A stretch of 64,000 nucleotides of DNA, taken from NCBI RefSeq assembly GCF_004357995.1, contig NZ_SMTK01000003.1, positions 434,001 through 498,000 of the forward strand, written 5' to 3'. Shown here piece by piece: positions 8,608-18,206 of the stretch. The notes below the pieces were generated by a model that worked only from the letters and a program-made list of their open reading frames with translations, did not search any database and was not told where the DNA came from. A program made the position numbers and the translations under genes. The number at the start of each line of letters is the position of its first letter. Positions within the stretch are counted from its first letter, which is position 1. The DNA is from Arthrobacter crusticola. GTDB lineage: Bacteria > Actinomycetota > Actinomycetes > Actinomycetales > Micrococcaceae.

Positions 8608-9147
8608 ATGACCACCGTTGATGACCAGGGCCGGGTTGAACCTCCGCTCGCAGGTACTGAGGCCGAGACCCTGCTCGGCTACCTCGATTACCAACGCGCC
8701 ACCCTTGCCTGGAAAGCGGGCGGGCTCGACGCGGCGGGGCTGTCCGCCACGGTCGGCGTCTCCGCCCTCACGCTGGGAGGCCTGCTCAAACACATGTGCT
8801 TCGTCGAGGACCACTGGTTCACCTACACCCTGCACGGCCAGGACCGGCAGCCCCCCTGGGACGCGGTGGACTGGAAGAGCGACCCCGACTGGGAGTGGCA
8901 TTCCGCCGCCGGGGACACCCCCGGAGAGCTCCTGTCCCTCTGGGAGGGGACGGTAGGACGGTCCCGCTCGTTGACCGCCCAGGCGCTGGACACGGGAGGG
9001 CTGGACCAGTGTGCCCTGCGCCCCTGGGCCACTGGTGAGGCGCCGAGCCTGCGCTGGATCCTCGTCCACATGATCGAGGAGTACGCCCGGCACAACGGCC
9101 ACGCCGACCTGCTGCGCGAATCCGTCGACGGGAGCACCGGAGAATAG
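8608..9147 (+). CDS. DinB/DUF664 family protein
   Basis: 179 residues starting at ATG 8608. A -10-like TAGAGT lies about ten bases upstream with no ribosome site, so the message may be nearly leaderless. Motifs of the DUF664 subgroup are present: LLGYLDYQRATLAWKAGGL near the N-terminus, then GGLLKHMCFVEDHWF with the first metal-binding His, and ILVHMIEEYARHNGHADLLRE with the later HxxxH-type histidines. These are four-helix-bundle proteins related to DinB and mycothiol/bacillithiol-dependent enzymes that use a metal held by three histidines. Given the mycothiol-using organism, a thiol-transferase role is possible but unproven. Confidence 0.88.
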   Translation: MTTVDDQGRVEPPLAGTEAETLLGYLDYQRATLAWKAGGLDAAGLSATVGVSALTLGGLLKHMCFVEDHWFTYTLHGQDRQPPWDAVDWKSDPDWEWHSAAGDTPGELLSLWEGTVGRSRSLTAQALDTGGLDQCALRPWATGEAPSLRWILVHMIEEYARHNGHADLLRESVDGSTGE

Positions 9148-9243
9148 CCCGGCCCCCTCCTCCGGCCGGCCCCTCCGCCGCGCCGGTCATCCGAGGGGGC
9201 AGGCCGCAGGCGGCTCCCCGGACGAGCGTGGAAGTATTGGGGG

Positions 9244-10959
9244 ATGAGCGATTCCCTTCCATCCATCGAAGCGGCGCGGCGTGCGGTGGCGGCCCTGGCC
9301 GGCGGGGGTGTGCACGACGTCGTCGTCGCCCCTGGATCCCGCAGTGCGCCGCTGGCCTACGCGCTGGCCGAGGCGGAAGCCGCCGGGCAGCTGAAGCTCC
9401 ACGTGCGCATCGACGAGCGCTCGGCCGGGTTTACGGCGCTGGGCCTTGCCCTGGGCGGGAAGCGGCCCGCGGCGGTTTTGACCACCTCGGGTACGGCCGT
9501 CGGGGAACTGCTGCCGGCCGTCATGGAGGCAAACCACGCGGCCGTGCCGCTGGTGGTGCTTTCGGCGGACCGGCCCGAGGAACTGCGCGGAACCGGCGCC
9601 AACCAGACGACGCAGCAGCCGGGCCTGTTCGGCAGCCACGTCCGGTGCGCTCTCGACGTGCCGGCGGGGGAGGACCCCGGGCCCTTCGTGGCCCGGGCGG
9701 TGCGCGAGGCCCGCGGCGGCGGAGCGCCGGCCGGGCCGGTCCAGCTCAACCTTGCCTTCCGGGACCCTCTGGTACCGGCCGGGGACGCCGGGGCCGCGCC
9801 GGTCGAAGTGCCGGCCTCCGGGCACGACGACGGTGCGACGCTGGCATCGGCCAGGCGAGACGGCGCGGCGGCCGGCTCCGCTGAGGCCCTCCGGGCGGGA
9901 GGGCGCCGGGCACCCTCGGCGCCGGCGGCCGGCGGCCCGGTCGTCGTGGCCGGTCACGGGGCCGGTGAACTGGCGGCGGTCTTCGCCGCCCACCTCGGGC
10001 TGCCGCTGCTGGCCGAGCCGTCCTCTAACGCCCGGTTCGGCATCAGCGCCATCGCCCCCTACCGTCTGCTCCTCGGGCACCTCGGCGCCGGCATCACCCG
10101 GGTGGTCGTCTTCGGCCGGCCCACGCTGTCCCGGCCGGTCGCCGCGCTGCTGGCCCGTACCGACATCGAACGGGCACTTTACCTTCCGGAGCCGGCGGCG
10201 TGGTTCGAGCCGGGCCGCCGCCCCGAGCGCATCATCGGCAACCTCCCCGAGCTCCTGGAGTTCACAGGCCCGGCGGCGCCGGGCTGGCTTGAGGCCTGGC
10301 GCTCCGCCGGTGCGGCCGCCGATGCGGCCATCGCCACCCTGCTCGCCGGCGAGGAGGGCCCCACCGGTCCCGCCGTCGCCGAGGCCGTCTGGGAGCAGAC
10401 GGACGGGTTCCTGGTGCTCGGCTCATCGAACCCCATCCGGGACGTCGACCTCACCGCCGCTCCGGGCTGGCACCCGCTCGAGGTGTTCGCCAACCGCGGG
10501 CTGGCCGGCATTGACGGCACGGTGTCCACGGCCACCGGCATTGCCCTGGCCACGGGAGTGCCTACCCGGGTGCTGCTGGGCGACCTGACCTTCCTCCACG
10601 ACGCCGGCGGGCTGCTCATCGGCGCCGGGGAGACCGAACCCGACCTGCAGCTGGTGGTGCTGAACGATCACGGCGGCGGAATCTTCGGCTTGCTCGAGCA
10701 CGGGGAGCCCGCCACGATGGAACGCTACGGACCCGCCGTGGAGCGGCTCTTCGGGACGCCGCAGCAGGTGGACCTGGCGGCGCTGGCCGCCGCGTACGGG
10801 GTGGACTTCGAGCGGGTCACCACGCTGCAGGGCCTTGAAACAGCAATGGAGCGGCCCCTCCGGGGCCGCTCCATTGTTGAAGTCCAGGCGGATCGGCAGT
10901 CGCTGCGTGCGCTGCACTCAAGGATTCAGGACGCGGTCGCTGCGGTGCTCGCGCCCTGA
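9244..10959 (+). CDS. menD: SEPHCHC synthase MenD (menaquinone biosynthesis)
   Basis: 571 residues. MenD is a thiamine-diphosphate enzyme that joins 2-oxoglutarate (as succinic semialdehyde) to isochorismate. The N-terminal TPP-pyrimidine domain carries VVVAPGSRSAPLAYAL and VRIDERSAGFTALGLALG, with the catalytic glutamate in that region, plus the TTSGTAVGELLPAVMEA and SADRPEELR motifs. The central domain is Ala/Gly-rich. The C-terminal domain has NRGLAGIDGTVSTATG and VVLNDHGGGIFG, the diphosphate/Mg site. It lies on the plus strand alone; menF, supplying isochorismate, is 2.6 kb away on the other strand, with an ABC importer between them. A perfect hairpin sits within its last 40 codons. Confidence 0.96.
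   Translation: MSDSLPSIEAARRAVAALAGGGVHDVVVAPGSRSAPLAYALAEAEAAGQLKLHVRIDERSAGFTALGLALGGKRPAAVLTTSGTAVGELLPAVMEANHAAVPLVVLSADRPEELRGTGANQTTQQPGLFGSHVRCALDVPAGEDPGPFVARAVREARGGGAPAGPVQLNLAFRDPLVPAGDAGAAPVEVPASGHDDGATLASARRDGAAAGSAEALRAGGRRAPSAPAAGGPVVVAGHGAGELAAVFAAHLGLPLLAEPSSNARFGISAIAPYRLLLGHLGAGITRVVVFGRPTLSRPVAALLARTDIERALYLPEPAAWFEPGRRPERIIGNLPELLEFTGPAAPGWLEAWRSAGAAADAAIATLLAGEEGPTGPAVAEAVWEQTDGFLVLGSSNPIRDVDLTAAPGWHPLEVFANRGLAGIDGTVSTATGIALATGVPTRVLLGDLTFLHDAGGLLIGAGETEPDLQLVVLNDHGGGIFGLLEHGEPATMERYGPAVERLFGTPQQVDLAALAAAYGVDFERVTTLQGLETAMERPLRGRSIVEVQADRQSLRALHSRIQDAVAAVLAP
10844..10876 (+). other. Perfect intragenic hairpin near the 3' end of menD
   Basis: CAATGGAGCGGCCCC (10844-10858) and its exact complement (10862-10876) flank a three-base loop, inside codons for AMERPLRGRSIVE. 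This looks like a terminator but lies about 83 bases before the stop. Confidence 0.6.
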
Positions 10960-10990
10960 GGCGCGGTGCGGACGGTCACGCCTTCGCGCC

Positions 10991-11770
10991 CTAGAGCACC
11001 TTGGAGAGGAAGCTCCGGGTGCGCTCGTGCTGCGGGTTGCCCAGGACGTCCTCGGGCTTGCCCTGTTCGACCACGACGCCGCCGTCCATGAACACCACGC
11101 GGTCGCCGACCTCCCGGGCGAAGCCCATCTCGTGGGTGACGACCATCATGGTCATGCCCTCCCGGGCCAACTGCTTCATGACCTCGAGCACGTCGCCGAC
11201 GAGCTCGGGGTCCAGCGCACTGGTGGGCTCGTCGAAGAGCATCATGTCAGGATCCATCGACAGCGCCCGCGCGATGGCCACGCGCTGCTGCTGGCCGCCG
11301 GAGAGCTGGGAGGGGAAGGCGTCTGCCTTCTCCGCGAGTCCGACCTTGGCCAGGTTGCGCCGGGCCACCTCGATCGCTTCGGCCTTGCCGCGCTTCTTGG
11401 CGCGCTGCTGGGCGAGCGTGAGGTTGCCGAGCACGCTGAGGTGCGGGAACAGGTTGAACTGCTGGAACACCATGCCGATGCGGGTGCGCATCTTGTCCAG
11501 GTCGGTCTCCGGGTCGGTGATGTCGACCCCTTCGACCATCACCGTTCCGGTGGTGGGTTCCTCGAGCCGGTTGACGCAGCGCAGCAGCGTGGATTTCCCG
11601 GAGCCGGAGGGCCCGATCACACACACCACCTCACCCTGATCGACGTGGAAGTCGATGCCCTTGAGGACTTCATTGCTGCCGAAGCTCTTGCACAGCGCCC
11701 GGACTTCGATCGCCGGTTCGGTGGTGCTTACTGCCGAGGAGCCCTTTGACAAACTGGTCATGGCAATCAC
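10991..11770 (-). CDS. Polar amino-acid ABC transporter ATP-binding protein
   Basis: 259 residues in the GlnQ/HisP class. Walker A is GPSGSGKST, the Q-loop region [12 protein letters not shown], the ABC signature LSGGQQQR, and Walker [15 protein letters not shown], followed by the H-loop VVTHEMGFA. The start taken is a GTG that overlaps the permease stop by four bases; an ATG three codons later is possible. It is third in an operon of binding protein, permease and ATPase, and powers uptake of a polar amino acid. The actual ligand cannot be read from sequence. The stop lies 32 bases from the convergent menD. Confidence 0.93.
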   Translation of the reverse strand: MIAMTSLSKGSSAVSTTEPAIEVRALCKSFGSNEVLKGIDFHVDQGEVVCVIGPSGSGKSTLLRCVNRLEEPTTGTVMVEGVDITDPETDLDKMRTRIGMVFQQFNLFPHLSVLGNLTLAQQRAKKRGKAEAIEVARRNLAKVGLAEKADAFPSQLSGGQQQRVAIARALSMDPDMMLFDEPTSALDPELVGDVLEVMKQLAREGMTMMVVTHEMGFAREVGDRVVFMDGGVVVEQGKPEDVLGNPQHERTRSFLSKVL

Positions 11771-12552
11771 CGGCCTCTCTTGTTGTGTCGTTCAAGCTTC
11801 GCGACAAGTTGCGTCATCGGCAAGGTGATCACCAGGTACAGCAGGGACGCAACGACCAGCGGGGTGGCGTTGGCCTGGCTGGTCAGGGTGTCCCGTGCGA
11901 AGGTCGTCAGCTCCCGTTCACCGAGGGCCAGGCCGACGATGAACAGCAGCGAGGTGTCCTTGATCAGGATAACGAGTTCGTTCGTCAGGGGCGGGGTGAT
12001 GATGCGGAACGCCTGGGGCAGCACCACGGAGACCATGGTCCAGCTCGACTTCATGCCCAGCGACCGGGCCGCCTCGACCTGCCCCTTGGGGACCGCTTCG
12101 ATGCCCGCACGGATGGTTTCGGCAATATAGGCGGACGAGACGACGATGAGCCCGATCAGGCCCGCTCCCACGCTGCCTCCCGGCGGGCGCCATTCAAAGG
12201 CGATGGGGACGGCGTAGGCGAAGCCGAAGATCACCAGCAGCGCGGGCAGGCCGCGGAATAGCTCGACATAGCCGGTGGCCAGCCATCGGTAGGGCAGGAC
12301 CGGGGACAGCTTCATCAGGGCCAGGATCAGCCCGAGAATCAGACCGCCGACGAACGCGATGACGGTGTAGATGATCGTGTTCTTGGCTGCGATGACGACG
12401 ATCTCGGGCAGGGTCTGCGCGGCGACATCGAGGTTGAAGAAGTAGACGCGGATCCTGGCCCAGTCGGCGAGGAAAATGACGACGAGGATGAGAACCGCGA
12501 AGACCGCGTAGAGGACGCCCTGGAACAGGCGCCGGCGTGTAGAGGGTTTCAC
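11767..12552 (-). CDS. Amino-acid ABC transporter permease
   Basis: 261 residues from a GTG start. The protein has a first helix ([18 protein letters not shown]) followed by the HisM/GlnP-type core with about five helices, and the EAA motif that contacts the ATPase ([20 protein letters not shown]). The region [21 protein letters not shown] is typical of polar amino-acid permeases. Only one permease gene is present, so the membrane unit is probably a homodimer. It overlaps the downstream ATPase gene by four bases. Confidence 0.92.
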   Translation of the reverse strand: MKPSTRRRLFQGVLYAVFAVLILVVIFLADWARIRVYFFNLDVAAQTLPEIVVIAAKNTIIYTVIAFVGGLILGLILALMKLSPVLPYRWLATGYVELFRGLPALLVIFGFAYAVPIAFEWRPPGGSVGAGLIGLIVVSSAYIAETIRAGIEAVPKGQVEAARSLGMKSSWTMVSVVLPQAFRIITPPLTNELVILIKDTSLLFIVGLALGERELTTFARDTLTSQANATPLVVASLLYLVITLPMTQLVAKLERHNKRGR

Positions 12553-12631
12553 GCTGGGGAATACCTTCCTTCAGGAGGTGGCGCGCTGGTGCCCCGGCGG
12601 CTCTCGGCCACCGGGGCACCGGCAGTGTTTT

Positions 12632-13426
12632 CTACTCCGCGAAGTAGGTGTCGTAGATTTCCTGGTACTTGCCGTTGTCGCGCAGGGTCTTGAGCTGTTC
12701 ATTGACCGCGGAGACCAGCTCCTCGCTGCCCTCCTTGGCGAAGGCGAAGCCGTACTGCTCGTCGGTCTTGTACTCCTCGGCGATGGTGAACTGGCCGTCC
12801 TCGGTGTGCCCGAGGTTCACCGGCAGGTCCTGGAGCAGGGCGTCGACGTTGCCTGCCTGGATGGCGGCGTACATCTCGGCGTCGGACGGGAAGTCGACGA
12901 CCTTGGTGTCTTCGGGGACGTTCTCGCGGGTGTACGTGGCGCCGGTGGTGCCCTGCTGGACGCCGACGGACTTGCCGGCGAGGTCCTCGATGCTCTTGAC
13001 GTCCGAGTCGGCCGGGACGAGCAGCGACTGCAGGGAGTCGTAGTAGGGCTCCGAGAAGGTGAGGCTCTTCTCCCGGTCAGGCGTGATCGTCACGGCGCTG
13101 GCGGCGACGTCGCACTGGCCGGCGGCGATGACGGCGCCACTCTGGAGGGCGTCGAATCCAACGTCCTGGACCTCGAGCTCCAGGTCCATGCCGGACGCGA
13201 TCTCCCTCATGAGGTCCATGTCGAAGCCGGTGTACTCGCCGTTTTCCTCGAACTCGAACGGCGGGTAGGGGATGTCGGAGCAGACGGTCAGGGCGCCTTC
13301 GTTAACCAGGTTGAGGCCGCCCGCCTCACCTGTTGCCCCGGGTTCGTCGGAGCCGCCGCCGCAGGCGCTCAGCGCCAGCGTTCCGGCGGCCAGTGCGGCC
13401 AGCATTGCGGTTTTCGTGGAAAACAT
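12632..13426 (-). CDS. Amino-acid ABC transporter substrate-binding lipoprotein
   Basis: 264 residues starting at ATG 13426 with AGAGGT upstream. A lipoprotein signal peptide ends in the lipobox ALSAC, so the mature protein is membrane-anchored outside the cell. The family-3 solute-binding fold is evident: TVCSDIPYPPFEFEENGEY, FDMDLMREIA, a QCDVAASAVTITPDRE hinge segment and GKSVGVQQGTTGATY. It is first of the three-gene importer operon, about 80 bases ahead of the permease. Ligand identity (glutamate, glutamine, cystine or other) is undetermined. Confidence 0.93.
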   Translation of the reverse strand: MFSTKTAMLAALAAGTLALSACGGGSDEPGATGEAGGLNLVNEGALTVCSDIPYPPFEFEENGEYTGFDMDLMREIASGMDLELEVQDVGFDALQSGAVIAAGQCDVAASAVTITPDREKSLTFSEPYYDSLQSLLVPADSDVKSIEDLAGKSVGVQQGTTGATYTRENVPEDTKVVDFPSDAEMYAAIQAGNVDALLQDLPVNLGHTEDGQFTIAEEYKTDEQYGFAFAKEGSEELVSAVNEQLKTLRDNGKYQEIYDTYFAE

Positions 13427-13553
13427 CGGATACCTCTGCGTTTGGACGGGTAGGAAAGGTCGTGTTGATTCTAACTGCACAAGAGATGTGCGTCACAGGC
13501 TACAGGAGATGCGTATTGGTAACCAACCATTTGCGGCGGGCAATACGGCCTTC

Positions 13554-14894
13554 CTAGTGGGAAAGGCCAAGCGCCTCGATCATCGGGCGGAATTTGCTCC
13601 AGGTTTCGGCCAGTTCGGCCTGCGGTTGCGAGCCTTCAACGATTCCGCACCCTGCATACAGCCGCACCCGGGTACTGCTTTCGATCACGGCGCCGCGCAG
13701 TGCGATGCCCCACTCGCCGTTGCCTTCGGCATCGATCCAGCCGACCGGTCCGGCGTATGGTCCGCGCTCAAGGTGTTCAAGCTCACGGATCAGCGCGCCG
13801 GCAACGGTCGTCGGAGTGCCGCAGACCGCCGCCGTGGGGTGCAGCGCCTCGACCAGGGCGAGCGAGGTCGGCACCTCGCCGCCGCCGTCCCGGGTCAACC
13901 GGGCACGGACGTCGGAGGCCAGATGCCAGACATTTGGCAGCTGCAGCACGAAGGGCTCGCTGTGCGAGGTCATGGAGTCCGTGAACGGTTCAAGCTGGCG
14001 GGTCAGGGAGTCGATGGCGATGGAGTGCTCGTGAAGCTGCTTCGCCGACCCAGCAAGCACCCGCTCGGCATACCCCGGGTCGTCCGCCGGGGCGCCCGCG
14101 CGGTCGAGGGTGCCGGCGAGCACGCGGGCCTGCGCCGTCGAATCCTCAACCTTGATCAGCATTTCCGGGGTGGAGCCGATCAGCCCGTCCACGGAGTACG
14201 TCCAGCAGTCCTCGTACCGCACCGCCAGCTCCCGCAGGACCTGGGCCGTGGCGACGGGGGATCCGAGTTCGGCCACCACGTCGCGGGCCAGGACGACCTT
14301 GCTCAGCTCCCCGGCCTGGATGCGCCGCACCCCGCCGGCCACCGCCTCAAGGTACTGCTCCTCGGTGAGCACCCCCGCAGCGAGCCGGTCTTCCGGGTGC
14401 GGGGCCCGGGCGGGGTCCACCTCCTCGAGGTAGGCAGCGAGGACCGCCTCCGCTGCCTCCGCACTCAGCTCGGCGTCGGCATCGTCAGTGATATAGGTCA
14501 ACCAGCTTTGCCCGTCGCGGCAGCCGATGATGATTTCCGGCACGATCAGCCGCGAGGGGTGCCGCGAGGTCTTCGAGAAGGCGAAGGAGCCGAACGCCAC
14601 CAGTCCGGTGCCCGGGACGGAGAGACCGTTGATTACCTCGGCGGATTCCAGCTCGCTCCGCCACCACCGCTGCGCCTCCGCGAAGCGGTCCGGGCCGGAG
14701 GTGGTGAAACGGGTCACCTCGCCGAAGGCAACAAGGCCGCCTCCGCGCCGGATCCAGGTATGGGCGTCATTGCGGACCACATAATCGAGAAGGCCCGTCT
14801 CGGGTTCGATCCGCCCCCGGGGGATGGTGATGCTTCTCAGGCCACCCGCGCGCCCGGGTGCAGGCGCAAGCGCGGCAGGAAAGGGATTGCTCAT
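13554..14894 (-). CDS. menF: Isochorismate synthase (MenF/EntC type)
   Basis: 446 residues of the chorismate-binding superfamily. The C-terminal catalytic core carries IQAGELSKVVLARDV, an ALHPTAAVCGTP region (conserved HPT), ERGPYAGPVGWID and YAGCGIVEGSQPQAE. The enzyme isomerises chorismate to isochorismate for MenD. No siderophore genes are nearby, and MenD, MenG and MenJ genes are close, so the menaquinone role is favoured over siderophore synthesis. It is divergent from menG across about 115 bases that should hold both promoters. Confidence 0.93.
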   Translation of the reverse strand: MSNPFPAALAPAPGRAGGLRSITIPRGRIEPETGLLDYVVRNDAHTWIRRGGGLVAFGEVTRFTTSGPDRFAEAQRWWRSELESAEVINGLSVPGTGLVAFGSFAFSKTSRHPSRLIVPEIIIGCRDGQSWLTYITDDADAELSAEAAEAVLAAYLEEVDPARAPHPEDRLAAGVLTEEQYLEAVAGGVRRIQAGELSKVVLARDVVAELGSPVATAQVLRELAVRYEDCWTYSVDGLIGSTPEMLIKVEDSTAQARVLAGTLDRAGAPADDPGYAERVLAGSAKQLHEHSIAIDSLTRQLEPFTDSMTSHSEPFVLQLPNVWHLASDVRARLTRDGGGEVPTSLALVEALHPTAAVCGTPTTVAGALIRELEHLERGPYAGPVGWIDAEGNGEWGIALRGAVIESSTRVRLYAGCGIVEGSQPQAELAETWSKFRPMIEALGLSH

Positions 14895-15008
14895 GATGAT
14901 CCAAGCCTACTCCGGTGTGCGGGCGCGGCTTCCGGCGCAGCTCCGGAGGCGGGGGCCGGTCCGGCGGCCGCGGTCGGGTGGGGCCGTTTTGTTTGAGACA
15001 ATGGGCGG

Positions 15009-15776
15009 GTGAACCGTGCATCACTGGAAAAGCGCCCTGATGAAGTAGCAGCCATGTTCGACGGCGTCGCGCCCCGGTACGACGTGGTCAACGATGTGCT
15101 CTCCCTCGGGCAGACGCACCGCTGGCGGCGCCTCGTGGTGCAGGCGGTGGGTGCCGAGCCGGGACAGCGGGTCCTCGACCTTGCCGCCGGGACGGGCACC
15201 TCCAGCGAGCCCTATGCGGACAACGGCATCGACGTCGTCGCCTGTGATTTTTCCCTCGGCATGCTCACCGTGGGCAAGCGCCGCCGCCCCGACATCAACT
15301 TTGTCGCCGGCGACGCCACGAACCTGCCGTTCGCCGACAACTCCTTCGACGCCAGCACCATCTCCTTCGGGCTGCGCAATGTCAACGAGCCGCGCAGGGC
15401 CCTCGAGGAGATGCTCCGGGTCACCAAGCCCGGCGGCCGGCTCGTCATCGCCGAGTTCTCCCAGCCCACCGTTGCGCTGTGGCGCAACCTTTACACCGAG
15501 TACCTCATGCGCGCGCTGCCGGCGATCGCCGAGAAGGTCAGCTCCAACCCCGACGCCTACGTGTACCTGGCCGAGTCCATCCGCGCCTGGCCGAACCAGG
15601 ACGAACTGGCCGCCTGGATCACCGGAAGCGGCTGGGGCGAGGTTGCCTACCGCAACCTCAACGGCGGGATCGTCGCCATCCACCGTGCGGTCAAACCGGG
15701 CGGGACGCCACGGCCTTCAGCGGCCCCGGCCGCCCGCGCGCGGCTCCGCCGCCGCAGCACCCGGGCAGTCAACTAG
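15009..15776 (+). CDS. menG: Demethylmenaquinone methyltransferase MenG (UbiE family)
   Basis: 255 residues from a GTG start. The UbiE signatures are present: [20 protein letters not shown] at the N-terminus, SAM motif [36 protein letters not shown] in the middle, and [10 protein letters not shown] at the end. It methylates demethylmenaquinone to menaquinone at the membrane surface. The last 25 residues are an Arg/Ala/Pro-rich extension beyond the usual family end. It heads a run with menJ (stop and start overlap by one base) and a polyprenyl diphosphate synthase, the same set found in mycobacteria. Confidence 0.95.
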   Translation: MNRASLEKRPDEVAAMFDGVAPRYDVVNDVLSLGQTHRWRRLVVQAVGAEPGQRVLDLAAGTGTSSEPYADNGIDVVACDFSLGMLTVGKRRRPDINFVAGDATNLPFADNSFDASTISFGLRNVNEPRRALEEMLRVTKPGGRLVIAEFSQPTVALWRNLYTEYLMRALPAIAEKVSSNPDAYVYLAESIRAWPNQDELAAWITGSGWGEVAYRNLNGGIVAIHRAVKPGGTPRPSAAPAARARLRRRSTRAVN

Positions 15777-17092
15777 TGTCAGTCCTCATCGTCGGGGCGG
15801 GCCCCGCAGGTTCCACCGCCGCCTATTACCTCGCCCGGGCCGGCGTCGAGGTCACCGTCCTTGAGAAGACGCACTTCCCGCGGGAGAAGGTCTGCGGCGA
15901 CGGACTCACCCCGCGCGCCGTGCGCGAAATCCAGCTTCTCGGCCTGCCGCACGACGAAGCGGACGGCTGGCGGCGCAATAAAGGCCTGCGCCTGCTCGCC
16001 GGCGGCCGCACCGTCGAGGTGCCCTGGCCCGACCTGAGCGACTTCCCGGGGTACGGTCTGGTGCGCACCCGCCTCGGCTTCGACGAGGCCCTCGCCCGCC
16101 ACGCCCGCGCGGCCGGCGCCACCATCCTGGAGGGACATTCGGTCTCCTCGGCCGTCCGGGACGCAACGGGCCGGGTCACCGGCGTCACCGTGAACCTGCT
16201 CGATGACGCGGGCCGGAAGACGGGTGAGTCGCGCACCTTCTCCGCCGACGTCGTCCTGGCCGCGGACGGGAACTCCACCCGCACCGCCGTCAGTCTCGGG
16301 ATGGCCAAACGGGACGACCGGCCCCTCGGCGTCGCCGTGCGCACCTACTTCACCAGCCCCCGGCACGACGACGACTGGATGGAGGGCTGGCTTGAACTGC
16401 CCGACGCCACCGGACGCCCGCTGCCCGGCTACGGGTGGATCTTCGGAGTGGGGGACGGCACCTCCAACGTCGGGCTGGGCATCCTCAACTCCTCGTCGGA
16501 GTTCGGGAAGCTCGACTACAAGCAGGTCTTGCGGGACTGGACGGCGGGCATGCCCGCCGAGTGGGGGTTCACCCCGGAAAACCAGGTTGGGGAGATCCGC
16601 GGCGCCGCCCTGCCCATGGGCTTCAACCGGACCCCGCACTACAGCCCGGGCCTGCTGCTGCTCGGCGACGCCGGCGGAATGGTTTCCCCCTTCAACGGCG
16701 AGGGCATCTCCTACGCCATGGAATCGGCGCGCTTCGCCGCGGAGTTCATCGCCTCGGCCCAGGACGTCACCTCGCTCGCCGGAAGGGACCAGGTCCTCAC
16801 CGGCTACGCCCCGCATATCCGGTCCCAATGGGGGAGCCACTTCACGCTCGGCCGGGTGTTCGCCCAGCTGATCGGCAAACCGGCCATTTTGCGGCTGGCC
16901 CTGCGCACCGGCATGCCGATTCCGGTGCTCATGCGCTTCGTGGTGAGGATGCTCGCCAACCTCACCGACGCCGGCGGGCGCGGCTTCGAAGACCGGGTGA
17001 TCCACCTGCTCGAAGCGCTGGTGCCGCCCACCGCCAATCAGCCGCTGGCCCCCCGCGGTACCCGTGCGTCATCCGCCACCCCACTTGGTTAG
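15776..17092 (+). CDS. menJ: Menaquinone reductase MenJ / geranylgeranyl reductase family flavoprotein
   Basis: About 438 residues; the GTG start shares its G with the TAG of menG. The N-terminal FAD motif is LIVGAGPAGSTAAYYLARAG, followed by the family hallmark FPREKVCGDGLTPRA with its conserved Cys, a DVVLAADGNSTRTA segment, and the second FAD motif LLLLGDAGGMVSPFNGEGI. In mycobacteria MenJ saturates one isoprene unit of the menaquinone side chain, giving MK-n(H2). The position between menG and a prenyl synthase gene supports the same role here. The archaeal-type lipid reductases are the alternative within this family. Confidence 0.88.
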   Translation: MSVLIVGAGPAGSTAAYYLARAGVEVTVLEKTHFPREKVCGDGLTPRAVREIQLLGLPHDEADGWRRNKGLRLLAGGRTVEVPWPDLSDFPGYGLVRTRLGFDEALARHARAAGATILEGHSVSSAVRDATGRVTGVTVNLLDDAGRKTGESRTFSADVVLAADGNSTRTAVSLGMAKRDDRPLGVAVRTYFTSPRHDDDWMEGWLELPDATGRPLPGYGWIFGVGDGTSNVGLGILNSSSEFGKLDYKQVLRDWTAGMPAEWGFTPENQVGEIRGAALPMGFNRTPHYSPGLLLLGDAGGMVSPFNGEGISYAMESARFAAEFIASAQDVTSLAGRDQVLTGYAPHIRSQWGSHFTLGRVFAQLIGKPAILRLALRTGMPIPVLMRFVVRMLANLTDAGGRGFEDRVIHLLEALVPPTANQPLAPRGTRASSATPLG

Positions 17093-17101
17093 GCTTATAC
17101 A

Positions 17102-18196
17102 GTGACTTCCTCCTTCGACTCCGGCATGACCAGCGTGGAAAACGGCACGCTCGACACCGCTGAGAACCCGGACGACGGCCTTTCCTCCTTCAAGCTGCCG
17201 CCGGGGTTCGCGCTCATCGCCGACGATCCCGACCTGGGCCCCGCCGTCTCCTCATGCCTGACCGAGGTGGAAAAGCAGCTCCGCGGGGCCATTGCCAGCG
17301 CCGATCGGCTCGCCGACGCCACCTCCCGCCACCTGGTGGAGGCCGGCGGCAAGCGCATCCGTCCGCTCCTGACCCTCCTGGCGTCCCACCTGGGCGACCC
17401 CGGCCGGCCCGAGGTGGTCCAGGCCGCCGTCGTCGTCGAGCTGACCCACCTGGCCACCCTGTACCACGACGACGTGATGGACTCGGCGCCCTACCGCCGG
17501 GGCGCCCCCACGGCACACGAGGTGTGGGGCAACACCGTGGCCATCCTCACCGGGGACCTGATTTTCGCGCGCGCCTCGATCCTGGTGTCCGAACTCGGCG
17601 GAGAAGCGCTCGGGATCCAGGCCCGCACCTTTGAGCGGCTGTGCCTCGGGCAGCTCCACGAGACCGTGGGGCCGCGCGAGAACCAGGACCCGCTCGAGCA
17701 CTACCTCTCGGTCATCGCGGACAAGACCGGATCCCTCGTGGCCGCCTCGGGCCAGCTGGGTGCGCTGTTCGCCAACACTTCCCAGGAAGTCATCGACGTC
17801 ATGGTGGAGTACGGCGAGAAGGTCGGGGTCGCCTTCCAGCTTGCCGACGACGTCATCGACGTCACCGGGCTGAAGGTCACCTCCGGGAAGTCGCCCGGCA
17901 CCGACCTGCGCGAGGGCGTGCCGACGCTGCCGGTCATCCTGCTGCGCCGCGCCGCCGCCGCCGGTGACGCCTCCGCCGCGGACGTGCTGGCCCTCGTCGA
18001 CGGCGACCTCAGCTCCGATGAGGCGCTCGGGGAGGCGGTGGCCGCGGTGCGTGCGCACCCGCAGACCCAGGAGGCGTGGGCCTTCGCCCAGCGCTGGGCC
18101 GACGACGCCGTCGCCGCCCTGGAGCCCCTGCCCGAGAGCGTGGTGAAGCAGGCCCTCACGAGCTTCGCGCAGGCTGTGGTCAGCCGGGACGTGTAA
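17102..18196 (+). CDS. Polyprenyl diphosphate synthase (trans, long chain)
   Basis: 364 residues from a GTG that follows a TAGGCTTATAC promoter-like stretch with no clear ribosome site; an ATG nine codons on is an alternative. Both aspartate-rich motifs are visible: LYHDDVMDSA (first, DDxxD) and QLADDVIDVTG (second), with the upstream KRIRPLLTLL substrate-binding lysine/arginines. The enzyme condenses isopentenyl diphosphates to the long chain attached to menaquinone, in keeping with menG and menJ immediately upstream. Chain length depends on residues before the first motif and cannot be fixed here. Confidence 0.92.
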   Translation: MTSSFDSGMTSVENGTLDTAENPDDGLSSFKLPPGFALIADDPDLGPAVSSCLTEVEKQLRGAIASADRLADATSRHLVEAGGKRIRPLLTLLASHLGDPGRPEVVQAAVVVELTHLATLYHDDVMDSAPYRRGAPTAHEVWGNTVAILTGDLIFARASILVSELGGEALGIQARTFERLCLGQLHETVGPRENQDPLEHYLSVIADKTGSLVAASGQLGALFANTSQEVIDVMVEYGEKVGVAFQLADDVIDVTGLKVTSGKSPGTDLREGVPTLPVILLRRAAAAGDASAADVLALVDGDLSSDEALGEAVAAVRAHPQTQEAWAFAQRWADDAVAALEPLPESVVKQALTSFAQAVVSRDV

Positions 18197-18206
18197 GCCC
18201 CGGAGC

